A stretch of DNA of 64,000 nt. Origin: Ptiloglossa arizonensis (Eukaryota > Arthropoda > Insecta > Hymenoptera > Colletidae). The stretch lies in the NCBI RefSeq assembly GCF_051014685.1, contig NW_027478761.1:124001-188000 (forward strand), written 5' to 3'. Positions 58,235-64,000 of this stretch are shown here, in pieces (within the stretch, counting starts at the first letter, position 1; every line of letters begins with the position of its first letter). The translations under genes were made by a program, and so were the position numbers. The notes under the pieces are model-generated. The model was not told the DNA's origin, did not search any database, and was given only the letters and a program-made list of their open reading frames with translations.

Positions 58235-61200
58235 TTGTACGTTGTACGTTATACGTTATACGTTATACGTTATACGTTATACGTTATACGTTATACGTTA
58301 TACGTTATACGTTGTACGTTGTACGTTATACGTTATACGTTATACGTTATACGTTATACGTTATACGTAATATGTAATACGTCATACGTTATACGTTATA
58401 CGTTATACGTTATACGTTATACGTTATACGTTATACGTTATACGGTATACGTTATACGTTATACATTGTACATTATACGTTATACGTTATACTTCATACG
58501 TTATACGTTATACGTTATACGTTATACGTTATACGTTATACGTTATACGTTATACGTTATACGTTATACGTTATACGTTATACGTTATACGTTATACGTT
58601 AGACGCTATACGTTATACGTTACACGTTATACGTTATACGTTATACGTTATACGTTATACGTTGTACGTTATACGTTCTACGTTATACGTTATACGTTAA
58701 ACGTTGTACGTTATACGTTATACGTCATACGTTATACGTTATACGTTATATGTTATACGTTCTACGTTATACGTTATACGTTATGCGTTATACGTTATAC
58801 GTTATACGTTATACGTTATACGTTATACGTTATACGTTATACGTTATACGCTATACGTTATACGTAATACGTAATACGTCATACGTTTTACGTTAATCGT
58901 TATACGTTATACGTTATACGCTATACGTTATACGTTATACGTTATACGTTAGACGCTATACGTTATACGTTATACGTTATACGTTATACGTTATACGTTA
59001 TACGTTGTTCGTTATACGTTCTACGTTATACGTTATACGTTAAACGCTGTACGTTATACGTTATACGTCATACGTTATACGTTACACGTTATATGTTATA
59101 CGTTCTACGTTATACATTATACGTTAAACGCTGTACGTTATACGTTATACGTTTTACGTTATACGTTATACGTTATACGTTATACGTTATACGTCATACG
59201 TTATACGTTATACGTTATATGTTATACGTTATACGTAATACGTTATAGGTTATACGTTATACGTTATACGTTATACGTTATATGTTATACGCTCTACGTT
59301 ATACGTTATACGTTATACGTTATACGTTATACGTTATACGTTATACGTTATACGTTATACGTTATACGTTATGCGTTATAGGATATACGTTATACGTTAT
59401 GCGTTGTACGTTATACGTTGCACGTTATACGTTATACGTTATACGTTATACGTTATACGTTATACGTTAGACGCTATACGTTATACGTTACACGTTATAC
59501 GTTATACGTTATACGTTATACGTTGAACGTTATACGTTCTACGTTATACGTTATACGTTAAACGTTGTACGTTATACGTTATACGTCATACGTTATACGT
59601 TATACGTTATACGTTATACGTTGTACGTTATACGTTGTACGTTATACGTTATACGTTATACGTTATACGTTATACGTTATACGTTAGACGGTATACGTTA
59701 TACGTTATACGTTATACGTTATACGTTATACGTTAGACGCTATACGTTATACGTTACACGTTATACGTTATACGTTATACGTTATACGTTATGCGTTATA
59801 CGTTATACGTTATACGTTATACGTTATACGTTATACGTTATACGTAAATCGTTATAGGTTATACGTCATACGTTATACGTTATACGTTATATGTTATACG
59901 CTCTACGTTATACGTTATACGTTATACGTTATACGTTATACGTTATACGTTATACGTTATACGTTATACGTTATACGTTATACGTTATACGTTATACGTT
60001 ATACGTTATACGTTATGCGTTATACGTTATGCGTTATACGTTATACGTTATACGTTATACGTTATACGTTATGCGTTATACGTAATACGTTATACGTTAT
60101 ACGTTATACGTTATACGTTATACGTTATATGTTATACGCTCTACGTTATACGTTATACTTTATACGTTATACGTTATACGTTATACGTTATACGTTATAC
60201 GTTATACGTTATACGTTATGCGTTATAGGATATACGTTATACGTTATACGTTGTACGTTATACGTTGTACGTTATACGTTATTCGTTATACGTTATACGT
60301 TATTCGTTATACGTTATACGTTATACGTTATACGTTATGCGTTATACGTCATGCGATATACGTTATACGTTATTCGTTATACGTTATACGTTAAACGTTG
60401 TACGTTATACGTTATACGTTATACGTTATACGTTATACGCTATACGTTATACGTTATACGTTATGCGTTATACGTTGTACGTTATACGTTATACGTTATA
60501 CGTTATACGTTATACGTTATACGTTAGACGCTATACGTTATACGTAATATGTAATACGTCATACGTTTTACGTTAATCTTTATACGTTATACGTTATACG
60601 TTATACGCTATACGTTATACGTTATACGTTATACGTTAGACGCTATACGTTATACGTTGTACGTTATACGTTATACGTTATACGTTGTACGTTATGCGTT
60701 ATACGTTATACGTTATACGTTATACGTTATACGTTATACGTTATACGTTAGACGCTATACGTTTTACGTTACACGTTATACGTTATACGTTATACGTTAT
60801 ACGTTGTACGTTATACGTTCTACGTTATACGTTATACGTTAAACGTTGTACGTTATACGTTATACGTCATACGTTATACGTTATACGTTATATGTTATAC
60901 GTTCTACGTTATACGTTATACGTTAAACGTGGTACGTTATACGTTATACGTTATACGTTATACGTTATACGTTATACGTTATACGTTATACGTTATACGT
61001 TATACGTTAATCGTTATACGTTATACGTTATGCGTTATAGGATATACGTTATACGTTATACGTTGTACGTTATACGTTATACGTTATGCGTTACACGTCA
61101 TGCGATATACGTTATACGTTATTCGTTAGTCGTTATACGTTAAACGTTGTACGTTATACGTTATACGTTATACGTTATACGTTGTACGTTATACGTTATA

Positions 61201-61888
61201 CGTTATGCGTTATACGTTATACGTTATACGTTATACGTTATACGTTATACGTTATACGTTATACGTTATACGTTATACGTTATACGTTATACGTTATAGG
61301 TTGTACGTTATACGTTATACGTTATACGATATACGTTATACGTTATACGTTATACGTTATACGTTATACGTTATACGTTATTCGTTATACGTTATACGTT
61401 ATACGTCATACGTTATACGTTATACGTTATGCGTTATACGTTATACGTTATACGTTATACGATATACGTTATACGTTATACGTTATACGTTATACGTTGT
61501 ACGTTATACGTTATACGTTGTACGTTATACGTTATACGTTATACGTTGTACGTTATACGTTAAACGATGTACGTTATACGTTATACGTCATACGTTATAC
61601 GTTATACGTTATATGTTATACGTTCTACGTTATACGTTAAACGTTATGCGTTATACGTTATACGTTATACGTTATACGTTATACGTTATAGGTTATACGT
61701 TATACGTTAGACGCTATACGTTATACGTAATATGTAATACGTCATACGTTTTACGTTAATCGTTATACGTTATACGTTATACGCTATACGTTATACGTTA
61801 TACGTTATACGTTAGACGCTATACGTTATACGTTATACGTTATACGTTATACGTTATACGTTATACGTCATGCGATATACGTTATACG
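58235..61888 (+). repeat. Duplication G, copy 2
   Basis: Direct copy of 53,230-56,925 with L3 at 58892, 60572 and 61755 and L1 at 60348, 61097 and 61867. It carries a private gttgcac (A4G, T5C) unit near 59,417 and a gttttac unit near 60,761. Confidence 0.87.
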
Positions 61889-64000
61889 TTATTCGTTAAT
61901 CGTTATACGTTAAACGTTGTACGTTATACGTTAAACGTTATACGTTAAACGTTATGCGTTATAGGATATACGTTATACGTTATACTTTGTACGTTATACG
62001 TTATACGTTATACGTTATACGTCATGCGATATACGTTATACGTTATTCGTTAATCGTTATACGTTAAACGTTGTACGTTATACGTTATACGTTATACGTT
62101 ATACGTTGTACGTTATACGTTATACGTTATGCGTTATACGTTATACGTTATACGTTATACGTTATACGTTATACGTTATACGTTATACGTTATACGTTAT
62201 ACGTTATACGTTATACGTTATACGTTATACGTTATAGGTAGTACGTTATACGTTATACGTTATACGATATACGTTATACGTTATACGTTATACGTTATAC
62301 GTTATACGTTATACGTTATTCGTTATACGTTATACGTTATACGTCATACGTTATACGTTATACGTTATGCGTTATACGTTATACGTTATACGTTATACGT
62401 TATACGTTATACGTTATTCGTTATACGTTATACGTTATACGTCATACGTTATACGTTATACGTTATGCGTTATACGTTATACGTTATACGTTATACGATA
62501 TACGTTATACGTTATACGTTATACGTTATACGTTGTACGTTATACGTTATACGTTTTACGTTATACGTTATACGTTATACGTTGTGCGTTATACGTTAAA
62601 CGTTGTACGTTATACGTTATACGTCATACGTTATACGTTATACGTTATATGTTATACGTTCTACGTTATACGTTAAACGTTATGCGTTATACGTTATACG
62701 TTATACGTTATACGTTATACGTTATAGGTTATACGTTATACGTTAGACGCTATACGTTATACGTAATATGTAATACGTCATACGTTTTACGTTAATCGTT
62801 ATACGTTATACGTTATACGCTATACGTTATACGTTATACGTTATACGTTAGACGCTATACGTTATACGTTATACGTTATACGTTGTACGTTATACGTTAT
62901 ACGTTATACGTTATACGTTATACGTTATACGTTATACGTTATACGTTATTCGTTATACGTTATACGTTATACGTCATACGTTATACGTTATACGTTATAC
63001 GTTATACGTTATACGTTATACGTTATACGTTATACGTTATGCGTTATACGTTATACGTTATACGTTATACGTTATACGTTATACGTTATACGTTATACGT
63101 TATACGTTATACGTTATACGTTATACGTTATACGTTATTCGTTATACGTTATACGTTATACGTCATACGTTATACGTTATACGTTATACGTTATTCGTTA
63201 TACGTTATACGTTAAACGTTGTACGTTATACGTTATACGTTATACGTTATACGTTATACGCTATACGTTATACGTTATACGTTATGCGTTATATGTTGTA
63301 CGTTATACGTTATACGTTATACGTTATACGTTATACGTTAGACGCTATACGTTATACGTAATATGTAATACGTCATACGTTTTACGTTAATCTTTATACG
63401 TTATACGTTATACGTTATACGCTATACGTTATACGTTATACGTTATACGTTAGACGCTATACGTTATACGTTGTACGTTATACGTTATACGTTATACGTT
63501 GTACGTTATGCGTTATACGTTATACGTTATACGTTATACGTTATACGTTATACGTTATACGTTAGACGCTATACGTTATACGTTACACGTTATACGTTAT
63601 ACGTTATACGTTATACGTTGTACGTTATACGTTCTACGTTATACGTTATACGTTAAACGTTGTACGTTATACGTTATACGTCATACGTTATACGTTATAC
63701 GTTATATGTTATACGTTCTACGTTATACGTTATACGTTAAACGTGGTACGTTATACGTTATACGTTATACGTTATACGTTATACGTTATACGTTATACGT
63801 TATACGTTATGCGTTATACGTTACACGTTATACGTTATACGTTATACTTTATACGTTATACGTTATACGTTATACGTTATACGTTATACGTTATACGTTA
63901 TACGTTATACGTTATACGTTATGCGTTATAGGATATACGTTATACGTTATACGTTGTACGTTATAAGTTATACGTTATACGTTATACGTTATACGTTATA
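61889..64000 (+). repeat. Right end of window, satellite continues
   Basis: Satellite only, with L1 at 62021 and L3 at 62791 and 63386. The part from about 63.37 kb repeats 60.56 kb (offset 2,814 bp) and ends inside the array after a gttatag + gatatac pair and a gttataa unit at 63,960. No array edge or flanking sequence is present. Confidence 0.75.

Larger units (their letters stand above)
1548..62048 (+). repeat. Dispersed barcode L1 (about 50 copies)
   Basis: L1 is four consecutive units: gtcatgc, gatatac, a third unit that is T5C, canonical or T3A, then gttattc. It is often followed two units later by gttaaac + gttgtac. Copies start at 1548, 2962, 4691, 5384, 8849, 9843, 11068, 14757, 15338, 17809, 18166, 18712, 19300, 20826, 21519, 22191, 26111, 26650, 27238, 29548, 29674, 29793, 29919, 30087, 31564, 31746, 32824, 33335, 33874, 34056, 34322, 34861, 37129, 39369, 40552, 43114, 44164, 44731, 46950, 48385, 48924, 49988, 50527, 55385, 56127, 60348, 61097, 61867 and 62021. 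So many linked changes cannot have arisen independently, so these copies share one ancestor. The list is by eye and may miss a few. Confidence 0.85.
7064..63392 (+). repeat. Dispersed barcode L3 (27 copies)
   Basis: L3 usually reads gttagac, gctatac, one canonical unit, a T3A pair, gtcatac, gttttac and a final unit that varies by region. Final units start at: gtcaatc 7099, 12825, 14442, 17494, 23703, 28960, 31963; gtctatc 33552, 35078; gttaatc followed by canonical 36170, 52627, 53894, 56792, 58892, 61755, 62791; gttaatc followed by tttatac 39586, 40776, 43331, 45669, 47174, 49141, 55602, 60572, 63386; gttaatt 37955, 41707. In the five R-module copies (37955, 41707, 52627, 53894, 58892) the T3A pair is gtaatac + gtaatac rather than gtaatat + gtaatac. 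Confidence 0.88.
1..64000 (+). repeat. 7-bp tandem satellite array (unit gttatac), entire window
   Basis: Every stretch of the window parses into 7-base units matching gttatac or a one- to three-base variant of it, all head to tail in one orientation. The consensus is 28.6% GC with one CpG per unit, at the unit junction (core acgt). Unit boundaries stay in one register (start position = 1 modulo 7) at every place checked from 1 to 63,994. Hand count of positions 1-595 gives 21 variant units of 85 and 24 base changes, 17 of them transitions. No inverted segment and no interruption was seen. The array continues past both edges. Its role is not shown by the sequence; arrays of this kind are typical of constitutive heterochromatin. 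I do not recognise this heptamer as a named satellite. Confidence 0.98.
36171..64000 (+). repeat. Right array domain (gttaatc-type L3)
   Basis: All L3 copies from 36170 onward end in gttaatc or gttaatt; none has gtcaatc. All L1 copies have a canonical third unit (37129, 39369, 40552, 43114, 46950, 48924, 50527, 55385, 56127, 60348, 61097, 61867, 62021) or gtaatac (T3A: 44164, 44731, 48385, 49988). At 56904 the L1 lacks its fourth-unit change. The domain holds the longest perfect runs and the R module (doublets of gttgtac). It runs off the window end. Confidence 0.8.

Noticed and set aside
1..64000. Telomere repeat array
   Set aside because: The unit gttatac is not a rotation or simple variant of tttaggg, ttaggg, ttagg or ttaggc, lacks a G-run, and shows the dispersed long duplications of an internal satellite rather than a terminal array.
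1..64000. CRISPR array
   Set aside because: There are no unique spacers; the 7-bp units are contiguous and the intervals between variant units are themselves satellite.
1..64000. TATA boxes or promoters
   Set aside because: tata occurs in every canonical unit as part of the repeat, so its presence carries no information; no other promoter or gene context exists.
1..64000. Hairpin terminators or inverted repeats
   Set aside because: The unit is partly self-complementary (g1-c7, t2-a6; acgt and tata are palindromes), which gives only short imperfect stems everywhere. No inverted arm, U-run context or stable stem stands out.
1..64000. A repeat-protein gene such as an ice-binding or silk-like gene
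   Set aside because: The 7-amino-acid repeat follows from the 7-bp DNA period. Stops from variant units break every frame, and substitutions show no preference for synonymous sites.
1..64000. Random sequencing or base-calling error as the source of the variants
   Set aside because: The same multi-unit barcodes recur in the same order at many distant positions, which independent errors would not produce. A systematic basecaller effect on single units cannot be fully excluded without reads.
1..64000. Regular alpha-satellite-style higher-order repeat with one fixed period
   Set aside because: Spacings between L1 or L3 copies vary widely (119 bp to several kb) and no single period dominates; the structure is a patchwork of unequal duplications.

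Overview
The whole 64 kb window is one uninterrupted tandem satellite of a 7-bp unit. Read on the + strand the unit is gttatac (reverse complement gtataac), and there are about 9,140 head-to-tail copies. I found no gene, RNA gene, transposon, CRISPR array or unique sequence on either strand. The array runs off both ends, so its true length is unknown. A simple-sequence array this long points to eukaryotic heterochromatin (centromeric, pericentromeric, sex- or B-chromosome type). The species cannot be named from the sequence. Every cytosine of the consensus sits in a CpG, and C-to-T decay does not dominate the variants, which mildly favours a lineage with little germline CpG methylation and no repeat-induced point mutation.

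In this report the unit is numbered g1 t2 t3 a4 t5 a6 c7, and variants are written as, for example, A4G (gttgtac) or T5A (gttaaac). In the first 595 bases I counted 21 variant units out of 85. Variants are not randomly scattered. They form fixed 'barcodes' that recur many times, and these allow the array to be read as a patchwork of long direct duplications. Two barcodes recur throughout. L1 starts with unit gtcatgc then gatatac and has about 50 copies. L3 ends with unit gttttac then gtcaatc or a derivative and has 27 copies. Every unit start I computed (about 75 barcode positions plus 16 line-start checks) falls in the same 7-bp register, so the array shows no net frame-shifting indel over 64 kb. 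Copy-number changes are in whole units.

Layout: 1 to about 31.7 kb is the left domain (L1 with T5C in its third unit; L3 ending gtcaatc). About 31.7-36.2 kb is a transition zone with mixed forms and an intermediate L3 (gtctatc). About 36.2-64 kb is the right domain (L1 third unit canonical or T3A; L3 ending gttaatc or gttaatt). Within these lie duplications with offsets from 84 bp to 16.1 kb, several of them overlapping or nested. The longest invariant runs (54, 50, 47 and 40 perfect units) lie at 46.3, 47.9, 40.0 and 24.7 kb.

The many long + strand open frames (up to 520 codons) are a by-product of the repeat: the + strand consensus has no stop in any frame, while the - strand has TAA in every frame every 21 bp. 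None is called as a gene.
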